Shown here: positions 15,566 to 24,288 of the stretch, piece after piece
Layout: every line of letters starts with the position of its first letter
Position numbering within the stretch: position 1 is the first letter of the stretch
IMG/VR virus record: IMGVR_UViG_3300042923_001169
Location: 1 to 40,162 of that record
Direction: 5' to 3' (one strand)
Source of the DNA: a virus
DNA length: 40,162 bases
The notes under the pieces: generated by a model
Databases searched by the model: none
Told to the model about the DNA's origin: nothing
What the model saw: the letters and a program-made list of their open reading frames with translations, nothing else
Translations under genes and position numbers: made by a program

Positions 15566-16495
15566 TTAATCTGTAACTTCTACAGTTATTACATAACTTT
15601 GTCCAACATTTACAGGGTTAGGTGCTATTGTTATACTTGCAACTGTTGGTGCTACTGTGTCTAATATAACTGTTCTAGTTACTGTGCTTACTTTTCCAGC
15701 TAAATCAGTAGCTGTAACCACTATAGTATTTGAACCTTCCACCAATGTTAATGGTTTGCTAAAATTACCACTTCCATCTACCGTTACTGCACCCTGGTCT
15801 GCACCATTTAAATTAATAGCTATAATTACAGAACTACTTGTTGCATCATTTGTGGTTCCTACAACAGCCAATGTTGGTGCATTTTTATAACTTGTAGATT
15901 CTGCTGGAGTATTGATGTTTAATACAGGTGGCACCGTATCTACAATAAAGCTTCTTGAAGCTGATATAGCAGCATTACCATCATTATCTTGTATATCTAC
16001 AAGAATACTGTGATTACCATCTGATAAAGCTGTTTGAGGTGTATAAGTAATGTTATATCCACCTGTTACAACGGTTACTGCTACGCCTGGACTTGTATTA
16101 GTTAGTGTTGCTCCACCATCTACTTTTATAGATAAAGTACTAATCTTAACACCTGAACCATTAGCTTCATCTCTGAGCTGGAATGATATTGGTGGAGTAT
16201 TGCTTGATAAATAAGCCCCACTTGCTGGAGCTGTAAAAGTAATTGTGGGTTTAGTAACTTCTTTTACAAATAATTTTAGCTGACTTCCTAAAGTAGCATG
16301 AGCATCATTAACTGTCGTCACATTCCCTGCAAGGTCGGTTGCTTCAGCTGTAACGGGATAATAATGAGATCCATTAACATTGTAGCTTGTTATATTTGGA
16401 GCTGCTATTGTGCCTTCATATTTCCCCGTTGTAACATTCTTGGTTAGTGTTACCCAGACTCCATTTACTTGCACTCGAACTGTATTTACTGCCAT
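15566..16495 (-). CDS. Tail protein with tandem Ig-like domains
   Basis: A 309-residue protein of three to four Ig-like beta-sandwich domains. Repeated signatures are VTAEATDLAGNVTTV, VVTATDLAGKVSTVTRTVILD and FIVDTVPPVLNI, with the D-x-x-P-P/P-T-x linkers typical of bacterial Ig-like (Big) repeats. Such domains in phage tails give weak adhesion to the cell surface. AAAGGAGGTCAAAAG precedes the ATG. The final segment (PNPVNVGQSYVITVEV) resembles the start of the neighbouring 58-residue protein, suggesting shared modules. Confidence 0.75.
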   Translation of the reverse strand: MAVNTVRVQVNGVWVTLTKNVTTGKYEGTIAAPNITSYNVNGSHYYPVTAEATDLAGNVTTVNDAHATLGSQLKLFVKEVTKPTITFTAPASGAYLSSNTPPISFQLRDEANGSGVKISTLSIKVDGGATLTNTSPGVAVTVVTGGYNITYTPQTALSDGNHSILVDIQDNDGNAAISASRSFIVDTVPPVLNINTPAESTSYKNAPTLAVVGTTNDATSSSVIIAINLNGADQGAVTVDGSGNFSKPLTLVEGSNTIVVTATDLAGKVSTVTRTVILDTVAPTVASITIAPNPVNVGQSYVITVEVTD

Positions 16496-16510
16496 CTTTT
16501 GACCTCCTTT

Positions 16511-16687
16511 TTAAATATTATAAATATCTTGCCATGTTAACAATCCATCTTTTACATCTTGCCATGTTGCATAATCAGCTATAACTGATTCCCATGTGTT
16601 CTCACCTACCTTGATTTCCACAAGTACCGAGTGACCTACAGTTGTAGTTTGAGGTGTTAATTTTACATCTGTTATTTTAATTGCCAT
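16511..16687 (-). CDS. Small Ig-like/Trp-motif tail protein, 58 aa
   Basis: A 58-residue protein preceded by AAGGGGGGAT. The first half (KLTPQTTTVGHSVLVEIKV) reads like the first strands of an Ig-like domain. The second half is ATWQDVKDGLLTWQDIYN. A similar double-Trp motif, ADWNSVATMADWSAIKNY, ends the neighbouring DUF2313 protein. It is tightly placed between two tail genes. It may be a split-off module of one of them; its function is unknown. Confidence 0.6.
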   Translation of the reverse strand: MAIKITDVKLTPQTTTVGHSVLVEIKVGENTWESVIADYATWQDVKDGLLTWQDIYNI

Positions 16688-16699
16688 CCATATCCCCCC

Positions 16700-17491
16700 T
16701 TATTGTGGAGGTAAGTAATTTTTAATCGCTGACCAATCTGCCATAGTTGCAACCGAATTCCAATCTGCATAATTTAGTCTAATGTCATCCCACAGAGAAA
16801 AATATTTTATTATAATTAGTTTTATATGTGATGGCACTAAGTTTTTTAAGGCTCTTTGTATATCATCATATCTATAATCTTTTTTGTTATCAGGACTAAG
16901 GACTTGTATTTTTAATACACCATATCCCGGATTTGGATTGTCATGCTCATCTGCACTAAAAAAGGTTACTATACAATCAGCACCAGCAATTATATTTGTA
17001 ACCTCTTTGATAGTTTTTTCATTTAGTTTTTTACCCCTTTGCTTAAGTGATAAAAGATAACTTCTTCTTTGATCTAGTGTTCCTATCCCTTTTATTCTGA
17101 GAAATGATTCGAGCCTTGTTATTTGTTCAATACTAGCTGTCCTGATAAAAACATCAAGCGAAGCCTTTCTTATATTGTCATATAAAAGGTCTATCTCTGC
17201 ATTCTCGGCATCAAATAGGGCTTTAAATACTACAGAGTTTTGCATGAAGTTAGGAATATACTTTATTAAGTCTACTTTTCTTTCTATCTCCTCAATAACT
17301 TCTAAGTAAAAATTATATCTTGAATCAGAGCTATCAATATATGTTTTTATATCATCTTCTCCAATTTCAAGTAACAGAGTATATATACCCGCAACAGATG
17401 GAGCATTAAGTGGTGTACTCCATGTGCCATCTCCATTATTTATTAAGCTGTATGACTTGTTATCAATTGTATATCTAATATAATCTATCAT
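16700..17491 (-). CDS. xkdU: DUF2313 (XkdU/YmfQ-like) baseplate protein with N-terminal extension
   Basis: Residues about 75-250 match the DUF2313 pattern: a helical part around IPNFMQNSVVFKALFDAENA, then a SYLLSLKQRGKKLNEKTIKE helix and a beta-rich end. This protein follows the baseplate J protein in PBSX-like phages and joins wedge and fibre. Unusually, residues 1-75 form an extra beta-rich Ig-like segment (INNGDGTWSTPLNAPSVAGI), and the C-terminus ends in a double-Trp motif shared with the next gene. Its start overlaps the stop of the gene before it by 1 base. Confidence 0.75.
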   Translation of the reverse strand: MIDYIRYTIDNKSYSLINNGDGTWSTPLNAPSVAGIYTLLLEIGEDDIKTYIDSSDSRYNFYLEVIEEIERKVDLIKYIPNFMQNSVVFKALFDAENAEIDLLYDNIRKASLDVFIRTASIEQITRLESFLRIKGIGTLDQRRSYLLSLKQRGKKLNEKTIKEVTNIIAGADCIVTFFSADEHDNPNPGYGVLKIQVLSPDNKKDYRYDDIQRALKNLVPSHIKLIIIKYFSLWDDIRLNYADWNSVATMADWSAIKNYLPPQ

Positions 17492-18525
17492 CAGCTCACC
17501 ACCAAATTTATGCTATTAAGTGTTGGTATTTCTTCACCTTCTAAAAGAATGTCGGTAGTGCTCCCATTGATTGTAAAGTTATTTAAGTCTACAATACTTG
17601 GTGCATCTATAATAGCAACAGCTGTTCTCATGTAACTAACGCTATTTTTATTGTAAGTTATACTGGCTAGATAACTACTTACTGCCGCAGCTATTCCTTC
17701 AGGTTCGGTATAACCTTCAGCTAGTATTATGTTACCAGATACATTAATGTCCTTTCTTAGCCCTCCTGATACAGTAACTTTAGCACCTATTGGGGCAAAA
17801 CCATTGCCTAAACCCTGACTTTCTGGGTCAAGGTATTCTTGAAATGCATTTACTAAAGTAGAATCTGCAACTTGAAAAAGCCTGTTAGTAATTGCCACCT
17901 TAACTGTATTGCCTCCGTTCCACAAAGGGAATACTTTAATTACTCCTATGTCATCAAAAGACTCCGCCCATTTTTTATATTGTGCTATATTTCCATCTTG
18001 AGGTGGATCATTCAACTTTTGCTTATACCTTTCTCTTAATTGGTCATCTGTTTCTTCTCCTACACCATAAGTAATTACATCAGTTAAACTCGCACTGGTT
18101 AGCCCTTCGATATATTCAATAGATGTTATAGGGCCTACATATATATTCCCTATTTCTCCTGATTCCTGGCACTCTAATTTGTATTCAAAATCAGTAATCT
18201 TCTCTAGGACAACATATATATTTCCATCTGTTGCACTGAATCTTGAGTCTATTGAAATCTCAATATTAAATATACCTTTTCTGATAGCCTTAGTAGCTCC
18301 CTTTCTGAATGTGCCATTTTCATAGCATAGTTCAGTTAAATCTTCTTCGACAGCAGTATCAATTGACCTAGCATCCTTGATTGAATCAATGGATTTATAT
18401 GCATTTTCTAGTTCTATTGATACTGGTTTAGTAGCATCATAGAAAAAGGAACCTATTGACTTGTCATATTCACTAGATATACTAGATAATAGTCTTTCTT
18501 GAATTACTTGCTTATCATCTGCCAT
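17491..18525 (-). CDS. xkdT: Baseplate J-like protein (XkdT-like)
   Basis: A 344-residue baseplate wedge component of contractile tails (gpJ/XkdT family). The N-terminus (ERLLSSISSEYDKSIGSFFYD), a central GVGEETDDQLRERYKQKL motif and VKVFPLWNGGNTVKVAIT are characteristic of Baseplate_J. The length is normal. It overlaps its neighbours by one base at each end, and AGGAGGTGAAATTTTA precedes the ATG. This gene shows that the tail is contractile. Confidence 0.9.
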   Translation of the reverse strand: MADDKQVIQERLLSSISSEYDKSIGSFFYDATKPVSIELENAYKSIDSIKDARSIDTAVEEDLTELCYENGTFRKGATKAIRKGIFNIEISIDSRFSATDGNIYVVLEKITDFEYKLECQESGEIGNIYVGPITSIEYIEGLTSASLTDVITYGVGEETDDQLRERYKQKLNDPPQDGNIAQYKKWAESFDDIGVIKVFPLWNGGNTVKVAITNRLFQVADSTLVNAFQEYLDPESQGLGNGFAPIGAKVTVSGGLRKDINVSGNIILAEGYTEPEGIAAAVSSYLASITYNKNSVSYMRTAVAIIDAPSIVDLNNFTINGSTTDILLEGEEIPTLNSINLVVS

Positions 18526-18956
18526 TAAAATTTCACCTCCTGTTCGACGGTTCCATAAATACTATTAACATTAAAGTGTGCTATTAAAGTTCTTTTTTCT
18601 CTTGTAAAACTAAAGTTATTTACAGCTAATATTTCTGGATTTCTATCTAATGCTTCAGCAATTTCCCTTTGAATTTCAGCTTGTATAAAAGCATGTGGAT
18701 ATCCACTATTAACAAGCTCTAAAAGTGTTACTCCATATTCATTTATTTCTCCAGTTTCATAAACTTTAAATTTAAACTTTTCAGTTTTAAGTATTTTCTG
18801 TATCCATACTTTAAGAGCTTCAATTCCCTCAATCGCTTGTAATTTGCCATTCTTAAGAATAAAATCTCCTGTATTTACGTCAAATAAAAAAGACTTACCT
18901 AAAGTAGTCCTAATGTCATCATTATTTAACTGTAATGCTTCAAATTGTGGAAACAA
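18525..18956 (-). CDS. xkdS: DUF2634 / gp25-like baseplate wedge protein (XkdS-like)
   Basis: A 143-residue protein with the DUF2634 pattern: an FLFDVNTGDFILKNGKL beta segment, then EALKVWIQKILKTEKFKFKV, and an IQREIAEAL helix. It matches the XkdS position directly before baseplate J. The start is TTG at 18956 with AAGGTGGTG upstream. It forms the conserved wedge core with the J protein. Confidence 0.85.
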   Translation of the reverse strand: MFPQFEALQLNNDDIRTTLGKSFLFDVNTGDFILKNGKLQAIEGIEALKVWIQKILKTEKFKFKVYETGEINEYGVTLLELVNSGYPHAFIQAEIQREIAEALDRNPEILAVNNFSFTREKRTLIAHFNVNSIYGTVEQEVKF

Positions 18957-18959
18957 CTA

Positions 18960-19208
18960 TCACACCACCTTATCTATTATAAAAAATGTTTGTCCATCCG
19001 AAGTTGGTAAGCACAGAACCTTATCCCCTATATTGGCTCCTAATACTGCAGTACATGTATAACTATTTCTATTATCTAAAATAGCTTTATTTCCTAGTAT
19101 AGCTATTTTAAGAGGAATAGAACATATAACCTCACCTAGTAATGGTCCTGTAGCTATTTTATTATTTCTTGCTTTAAATTGCTTTGCTATTTCTACATCC
19201 CAACGCAT
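18960..19208 (-). CDS. xkdR: DUF2577-like baseplate protein (XkdR-like)
   Basis: An 82-residue beta-rich, OB-like protein (LLGEVICSIPLKIAILGNKA, then GDKVLCLPTSDGQTFFIIDK). I chose ATG 19208 with GGAGTGG upstream; the longer frame runs 27 codons into the gene before it and is rejected. Size and place between hub and DUF2634 genes match XkdR/DUF2577, a small baseplate component. Confidence 0.75.
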   Translation of the reverse strand: MRWDVEIAKQFKARNNKIATGPLLGEVICSIPLKIAILGNKAILDNRNSYTCTAVLGANIGDKVLCLPTSDGQTFFIIDKVV

Positions 19209-19209
19209 A

Positions 19210-20109
19210 CTACCACTCCAAACTAATGCTAACAGTATGTTTATTATTACTAAGACTGTGGCTTGCTGATTTAATTTTGTACCAGCCACTTAGTTTATTA
19301 GCAATATTTATTTCTATAAGTCTATTAGCCTTAATAGTTTCAGCATCTTTAATTCCTAGTAAGTTTAATGAAGTATCTTTAAATATTTTATTCTTAGCAA
19401 TTAAGAGATTCTTAGCTATGTTTTTAGCCTGTCCTAGATCCTTTTCATCTACACTTTCTATTTCTTGTAATAATCCAAATTGATTTTGATTGCTTCTATC
19501 CTCTGCTACTGCCTGAATAGAATTATTACCTTCACCATTACTTACTACTAAAATTTTATTTTTCATTTCTTCGATAGAACTGTTAATAGTAATATCTTTT
19601 CCGATTAATATTTTAGGAGTTATTTTCATATCTGTAAGTTTTTTTATAACCACAGTATCAACTTGCATTTCCTTAAAATATTTAATGCCTTGTTCACTCT
19701 CAGCTTGCTCCAAAATATCATCTATAATAGCTGCTATGCCCTCATCCTTATATATTTTTTCAATCTTAATAGGAATACTAACTATGCTGCTTTTTATCTT
19801 GTATTCGCTTAATAAAGATGATATAGCATTACTAGCACTGGTATTAAACTGCTTTATAACTTCATTTTTAAGATAAAAGCTATAATCAAAACAAGTGTAG
19901 CTATAGCTGAATTTACCTTCACTTTTTTTTATTACAATAGTTCTTATATACTCTTTATTATTTACATAAAGACTTACTATCGTACCTTCAATAAGGTTAT
20001 AAAGACTGCCAAAGCTTAATTCAATTCCTAAAGCATCTTCATCACTAGCCCAGCTTAAATTATTAGAATATGGAAGAATATCAATGCCATTTGCTATTAA
20101 CTTATGCAT
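19210..20109 (-). CDS. xkdQ: Baseplate hub protein (XkdQ/gpD-like)
   Basis: A 299-residue protein of the XkdQ/YqbQ late-control-D-like class that forms the tail hub. The N-terminal half is beta-rich (LSWASDEDALGIELSFGSLY), and the centre has ISSLLSEYKIKSS. Toward the end are AKNLLIAKNKIFKDTSLNLL and IANKLSGWYKIKSASHSLSN, the usual hub C-terminal pattern. AATGGAGGGATTACA precedes the ATG, and it overlaps the gene before it by 8 bases. No lytic domain is visible. Confidence 0.8.
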   Translation of the reverse strand: MHKLIANGIDILPYSNNLSWASDEDALGIELSFGSLYNLIEGTIVSLYVNNKEYIRTIVIKKSEGKFSYSYTCFDYSFYLKNEVIKQFNTSASNAISSLLSEYKIKSSIVSIPIKIEKIYKDEGIAAIIDDILEQAESEQGIKYFKEMQVDTVVIKKLTDMKITPKILIGKDITINSSIEEMKNKILVVSNGEGNNSIQAVAEDRSNQNQFGLLQEIESVDEKDLGQAKNIAKNLLIAKNKIFKDTSLNLLGIKDAETIKANRLIEINIANKLSGWYKIKSASHSLSNNKHTVSISLEW

Positions 20110-20530
20110 TGTAATCCCTCCATTGTTTGAAGCTTATAGAGTATTCATAATCACAAACTTTGTCTTCATGCCACTCAAAACTTTCTACAGAAAAAGTTGT
20201 GTTATTTATTAAGGTTCCATCACCACGGACTATTACAACTCTCAAAGGTTTTTTATTAAGCATTGCTGCATCAATTAATTGTACATAATCATCTGGATTA
20301 ATATTTTTCACCCTTTGAAAGCTATAATTCTTTCCCTTGCCTGGGAGCCAACAATCTAAATTGAATTCAATTAATCCAACATCACCAATTAAATTATATT
20401 TTCCATTGTTGTATGTTTCAAACTCTTCATTAGCACTAGCTTTAGACATAGGAGGCATCTCTTCAGGCAATATAGGTAATTGAAGTACTGTTTTTCGCTC
20501 ATAATCACTTAAATATATATCATACTCCAT
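20102..20530 (-). CDS. XkdP-like hub/tail protein without LysM domain
   Basis: A 142-residue protein matching the N-terminal part of XkdP/YqbP: LQLPILPEEMPPMSKASANE, a GDVGLIEFNLDCWLPGK segment, then beta strands. In PBSX the same protein ends in a LysM domain, and here that part is absent. The gene lies between tape measure and hub, as in the family. GGGAGGTATTTT precedes the ATG. Confidence 0.75.
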   Translation of the reverse strand: MEYDIYLSDYERKTVLQLPILPEEMPPMSKASANEEFETYNNGKYNLIGDVGLIEFNLDCWLPGKGKNYSFQRVKNINPDDYVQLIDAAMLNKKPLRVVIVRGDGTLINNTTFSVESFEWHEDKVCDYEYSISFKQWRDYNA

Positions 20531-20541
20531 AAAATACCTCC

Positions 20542-22161
20542 CTACATGTTAGCTAAAGCTAGTTTAACTTTATTTACTATTATATTTCCCACATAATCTG
20601 CATACTCTTCATTTCCTATAACATTGCCCTGTATAGTTACATAAACTGAAATATTACCTCCAACCCCAAGGGCATTAGCAGTTTGCTTTAAAAGTCCTAT
20701 AGATCTTGGAGTTTTCTTTAATGGTATTGCAGCCTCAGGACCTGCTTCAGCAAATATTGAAGGCTTGTTTGCTATACCACCATCTGCATACGTATCTAGG
20801 TTTTGAGATTTTTGAACTGCTAGACTATACTTTTTATTATCTTCGCTAGTTCTATAGCCAACTTCAGCAATTAAAGGAATATTTACGCCAGGTATTTTAT
20901 TCATTTTTTCAATTAACCAGTTTAATTTTTGTATTACCCAGTTAACCCCTGAAGAAAATCCAGCTTTTATTACATCCCATGCCTTTACTAATGCTGCAGA
21001 AACCTTATCCCAATTTCTCCACAAAGCATATCCTGCAGCAATTAAAGCTGTAATTCCTATAACTACCCAACCAAGTGGAGTTAATGCTAAAGTACCATTA
21101 AATAAAGCCCAAACTATTTGAAGCCCTACCATTGCTGTTTTAATTGCAGTTGCTACCTTAACTGCAATCATAAAGCCAGCTATAGTTACTGCTAAAGTTT
21201 CAAAGGTTTTTTGATGCTCTAAGATGAAATTTACAACTGTTGAAATAATATTATACATTTTTGTAAAACCATCAGTAAAAGCTTGCGAAGCTCTCTGTAT
21301 AGTTCCATCCTGCTGCCACTTTGAAAATCTATCAGCTAATTGTGTTACTTTTTCTTTTAATTTATCTAATAAACTACCTTGTTTTATAGTTCCGTCAGAT
21401 GTCATTCCTACCATTTCTGCTAAAGAAGATTTAGTTACACCTGTTACCGTACTCCATACGCCTTTAACGGTACTAGATTGCTTTTCCATGCCACCAGTAA
21501 AGCGTTCTTCCATCACTTTAACCATAGCAGCATTAAACTTTTCAAAATCTACTATCTGACCTTTGTTATTAATTACTTGTTTTCCAGCAAACATTTTATT
21601 AGCTTTTTCAGCTATCTTTGCTTTTGTAACTCCAAACTCTTTAAGTCTTTCTAATTCTCCAGTTTGACTATCTATAAAAGCTTCAATAGCTTGGTCAAAA
21701 GGTTTATTAGTTGCGGCAGCAATATCACCAATTAAAGGCAGCCATTTTTGAGCACTTAGTCCCATCGCTTCAAGCTTGGATGCACCTTGAACTAATTCAC
21801 CACCTTCAAAAGGTGTTTTATTAGCAAGATCAATAGCGTACTTCATTATTTCTCCAGCTTTTTTAGTATCCTTTGTTGCAGTTTCAAGCTGTAATCTATA
21901 GCCTTCTAAATCTAAAGCTTCACCTATTCCAGTTTTTATTCCTAGCGCTGCACCCAAGCCAGCAAAAGTTGCTCCAAGTTTTGAGGCTTTACTGGACATT
22001 TCATCTGCTTTCTTTTTAATATTATTAGCCATATTAGCAACTTGTTTATTTGCTCTCTGAGCTTCTTTGCTCATACCTTTTACTTTATTGGATACTCCAA
22101 CAATTCCGCCACTCATTTTATCTTTTAAATTAAGAATAGTATTAATAGTTTTACTTGCCAT
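20542..22161 (-). CDS. Tail tape measure protein
   Basis: A 539-residue protein that sets tail length. A Lys/Ala-rich coiled coil covers about 1-60. A TMP-typical region follows (GLGAALGIKTGIGEALDLEG; TPFEGGELVQGASKLEAMGL). About residues 320-385 hold hydrophobic helices, and the end has the GGIANKPSIFAEAGPEAAIP motif common in Firmicutes tape measures. It is short, which at about 0.15 nm per residue implies a tail of roughly 80 nm. AAAGGAGGTGTAGAGC precedes the ATG, and it follows the chaperone frameshift extension. Confidence 0.88.
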   Translation of the reverse strand: MASKTINTILNLKDKMSGGIVGVSNKVKGMSKEAQRANKQVANMANNIKKKADEMSSKASKLGATFAGLGAALGIKTGIGEALDLEGYRLQLETATKDTKKAGEIMKYAIDLANKTPFEGGELVQGASKLEAMGLSAQKWLPLIGDIAAATNKPFDQAIEAFIDSQTGELERLKEFGVTKAKIAEKANKMFAGKQVINNKGQIVDFEKFNAAMVKVMEERFTGGMEKQSSTVKGVWSTVTGVTKSSLAEMVGMTSDGTIKQGSLLDKLKEKVTQLADRFSKWQQDGTIQRASQAFTDGFTKMYNIISTVVNFILEHQKTFETLAVTIAGFMIAVKVATAIKTAMVGLQIVWALFNGTLALTPLGWVVIGITALIAAGYALWRNWDKVSAALVKAWDVIKAGFSSGVNWVIQKLNWLIEKMNKIPGVNIPLIAEVGYRTSEDNKKYSLAVQKSQNLDTYADGGIANKPSIFAEAGPEAAIPLKKTPRSIGLLKQTANALGVGGNISVYVTIQGNVIGNEEYADYVGNIIVNKVKLALANM

Positions 22162-22175
22162 GCTCTACACCTCCT

Positions 22176-22328
22176 TTATTTATCAGTGTCGAAGGCTTTT
22201 ATATATTCTTCCATGGCATAATGCAGTAGTAATCTTTCATAGTAATCTGTGTTTACTAGATTTTTTATATCATGCCCTTTAAGCACATAGAAGGCAAACA
22301 TACTAAAATCTGCATCATGCCTTATTAG
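22176..22328 (-). CDS. Frameshift extension of the tail assembly chaperone
   Basis: Read in the -1 frame from the slippery site, 50 further codons stay open (HDADFSMFAFYVLKGHDIKN and so on to a TAA at 22176), then the tape measure ribosome binding site follows. It has no start codon or ribosome binding site of its own near the junction. The product is the T half of a G-T chaperone, giving a fusion of about 180 residues. Confidence 0.8.
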   Translation of the reverse strand, partial: LIRHDADFSMFAFYVLKGHDIKNLVNTDYYERLLLHYAMEEYIKAFDTDK

Positions 22329-22717
22329 TTTTTTATTTGCTCAATCTTATCACCGATATTGAGCATGTCCATAAGCTGCTCTCCAATTTCCATAATGTCA
22401 GCTAAATCAAATAGGCTTTCTACAGTGTCAAAAGGATCTACTACATCAATTTCTTTATGCAGCTCAGTGTCCTGAAGCATATCACAGCAAAGATATATTA
22501 ATTTTTTATAAGCACTTGCAATTTTTTTAACATCTTTAGCATCATCAATTTCTTCGATTGCATCAAATATCAAATCATCTTTAGGCTTTTTAAATGTTAA
22601 TGTGGCATCCATAGAGCTTACATAAATATCTTTAGTTCTAAGAGCATCTTCTTCTTTCTTCATTTTCTTGGATATTAAGTCTTTAAATGTAGCTTTTTTA
22701 GCATTTTCTTTACTCAT
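22325..22717 (-). CDS. xkdN: Tail assembly chaperone (XkdN-like)
   Basis: A 130-residue XkdN/YqbN-like protein that coats the tape measure during tail tube assembly. It is acidic and helical, with MDATLTFKKPKDDLIFDAIE near residue 35 and DPFDTVESLFDLADIMEIGE near the end. The last codons contain the frameshift heptamer, so a small fraction of ribosomes should make the longer form. AGGAGGATACCA precedes the ATG. Confidence 0.85.
   Translation of the reverse strand: MSKENAKKATFKDLISKKMKKEEDALRTKDIYVSSMDATLTFKKPKDDLIFDAIEEIDDAKDVKKIASAYKKLIYLCCDMLQDTELHKEIDVVDPFDTVESLFDLADIMEIGEQLMDMLNIGDKIEQIKN
22328..22334 (-). promoter_or_regulatory. -1 ribosomal frameshift slippery site
   Basis: On the - strand A AAA AAC, in phase with the codons ATA AAA AAC and followed at once by the TAA stop. 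It fits the X XXY YYZ rule exactly and joins the two halves of the tail chaperone. Confidence 0.85.
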
Positions 22718-22734
22718 TGGTATCCTCCTAAAAT

Positions 22735-22767
22735 AAAAAGCACCCTTTCGGTTAAAGAGTGCTTTTT
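22735..22767 (-). terminator. Internal terminator between tail tube and chaperone genes
   Basis: Stem AAAAAGCACCCTTT with AAAGAGTGCTTTTT (one mismatch), T-rich on both strands. It should lower transcription after the abundant sheath and tube proteins. Confidence 0.75.
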
Positions 22768-22771
22768 TATA

Positions 22772-23194
22772 TTATGCTATTTTTTCTAATACATCATAGT
22801 TTGAGAACTTAAGTGGCAATTCTTCATCTATTGGAGCTTTAGCTTCAAACTTAGCTAAAATAAATTCAGTAAATACAATATCACTTACTGCTGCTCTTTC
22901 AGATTGTCCTGTAGCTTTATCAGTAAGTTTAGTTATTATTTTTACATCTGGCATAACTCCTGTTTTATATGCATCTGCTAAGAGATTTACTGCAGTACTA
23001 TCACATTTTGCCCAGGTCATAGTACCCTCGCCAGTCCATCCAGTGTATCTGTTATATGTTGCAAAATCGCCACAGAAGTTTACTTCTTCAAAGTTGCCTG
23101 TAACTTTAAGCTCTATAGATTTAATTGTTGCTACCAGCTTTCCATTCATCCATACATTGCCTGTAGAACCGGTTAAAATTCTATTTTTTTGCAT
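22772..23194 (-). CDS. xkdM: Tail tube protein (XkdM-like)
   Basis: A 140-residue core tail tube protein. The pattern NRILTGSTGNVWMNGKLVAT, IELKVTGNFEEVNFCGDFAT, and RYTGWTGEGTMTW is typical of XkdM. The gene directly follows the sheath gene. AGGAGGTGAGAGC precedes the ATG. Confidence 0.9.
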   Translation of the reverse strand: MQKNRILTGSTGNVWMNGKLVATIKSIELKVTGNFEEVNFCGDFATYNRYTGWTGEGTMTWAKCDSTAVNLLADAYKTGVMPDVKIITKLTDKATGQSERAAVSDIVFTEFILAKFEAKAPIDEELPLKFSNYDVLEKIA

Positions 23195-23205
23195 GCTCTC
23201 ACCTC

Positions 23206-24288
23206 CTAGAATAATGAAATATTGAATTTAAGATTTTCCATAGCTCCAAGTATTTTAATATCTCCACCTAAAAATACAGTTCTTTTAAATGCATTATTTT
23301 TTACTTGGGTATCTGTCCATGTTTCAGCTTCAGTTTTACCAACCTCAAGCCAAGCCTTTCTCTGAGCTTCAATATTCACATCTGAAATATTGTTGTGCTC
23401 ATTGTCTAATACAGTTTCATCAGCAAGCTGCCTGAAATAAGTATTCACCGCACTAATAAATAGTACCTGGTTGTCATAGTTATTTTTGTACTTACCTAAA
23501 TATTCATTTTTAAATACTGTAGATATATCATCATTTACGAGATCCATAGCTTCAACTATGTCTATAAACTTCATATCTTCAGTGTTATCATCATCCATAG
23601 TAGTCATAGAGTTAATTCCAAGCGCAACTTTAACCTTATCTACATCATTTATTAGGATGAATTGACCATTCCCCACTGCAGTTTCATTGTCTGCTACTTC
23701 TTTTACTCTTGTTAGGTTAGAACATTCAAAATAGGTACTTCCTCTTTGAATATTGCAAGAAGCTAAGATAGCAATTAAGCTTGGACAATATTTTCCTCCT
23801 GTAACTTCTCCTCTACTATCTTTGAAAGTAACATTATCATTATAGAAATTAACTATATGCTTTGAGTCTGTTACTGCTGCCTTATATGTCACAGCTTTAT
23901 ATGTCTTTCTTTCTATTTCTTTACTCTTTATCCAACTTGCTAATGCAGCAAAATCTTCTGTTGTGCCATCAGCTATTGTAACCCAGCCTGTTTTAATATT
24001 CTTCTCAATCTCTATTAATGCATCTGAAATAGCATCTATTGTATCAATTCTTACTACTGCAACTTTATTAAGAGCAAAATTAAATATGTCTTTAATATAC
24101 TGTAAGTTAGCAGCCGTGTATAAATCATTATCTGCTTCAACTCCAGTAATGCTCTTATATTCCTTATAGCTAAAAGTTTTATTAGTATCGTCTTTAACTA
24201 TAAGAATTGCAATACCTCTAGCACTTCTAGCTATTAATGTACCAGCAAGCTGCTTAAATATTATTTCTATGCTTGGCAAACTAATCAT
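23206..24288 (-). CDS. xkdK: Tail sheath protein (XkdK-like)
   Basis: A 360-residue contractile sheath protein. It starts LPSIEIIFKQLAGTLIARSA. A GKYCPSLIAILASCNIQRG segment lies in the middle. The C-terminal NTYFRQLADETVLDNEHNN and FLGGDIKILGAMENLKFNIS are the conserved assembly region of sheath proteins. It is smaller than PBSX XkdK (about 466), so some outer domain is missing. AAGGAGGTAATAAG precedes the ATG, and it overlaps the tail terminator gene by 4 bases. Confidence 0.9.
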   Translation of the reverse strand: MISLPSIEIIFKQLAGTLIARSARGIAILIVKDDTNKTFSYKEYKSITGVEADNDLYTAANLQYIKDIFNFALNKVAVVRIDTIDAISDALIEIEKNIKTGWVTIADGTTEDFAALASWIKSKEIERKTYKAVTYKAAVTDSKHIVNFYNDNVTFKDSRGEVTGGKYCPSLIAILASCNIQRGSTYFECSNLTRVKEVADNETAVGNGQFILINDVDKVKVALGINSMTTMDDDNTEDMKFIDIVEAMDLVNDDISTVFKNEYLGKYKNNYDNQVLFISAVNTYFRQLADETVLDNEHNNISDVNIEAQRKAWLEVGKTEAETWTDTQVKNNAFKRTVFLGGDIKILGAMENLKFNISLF

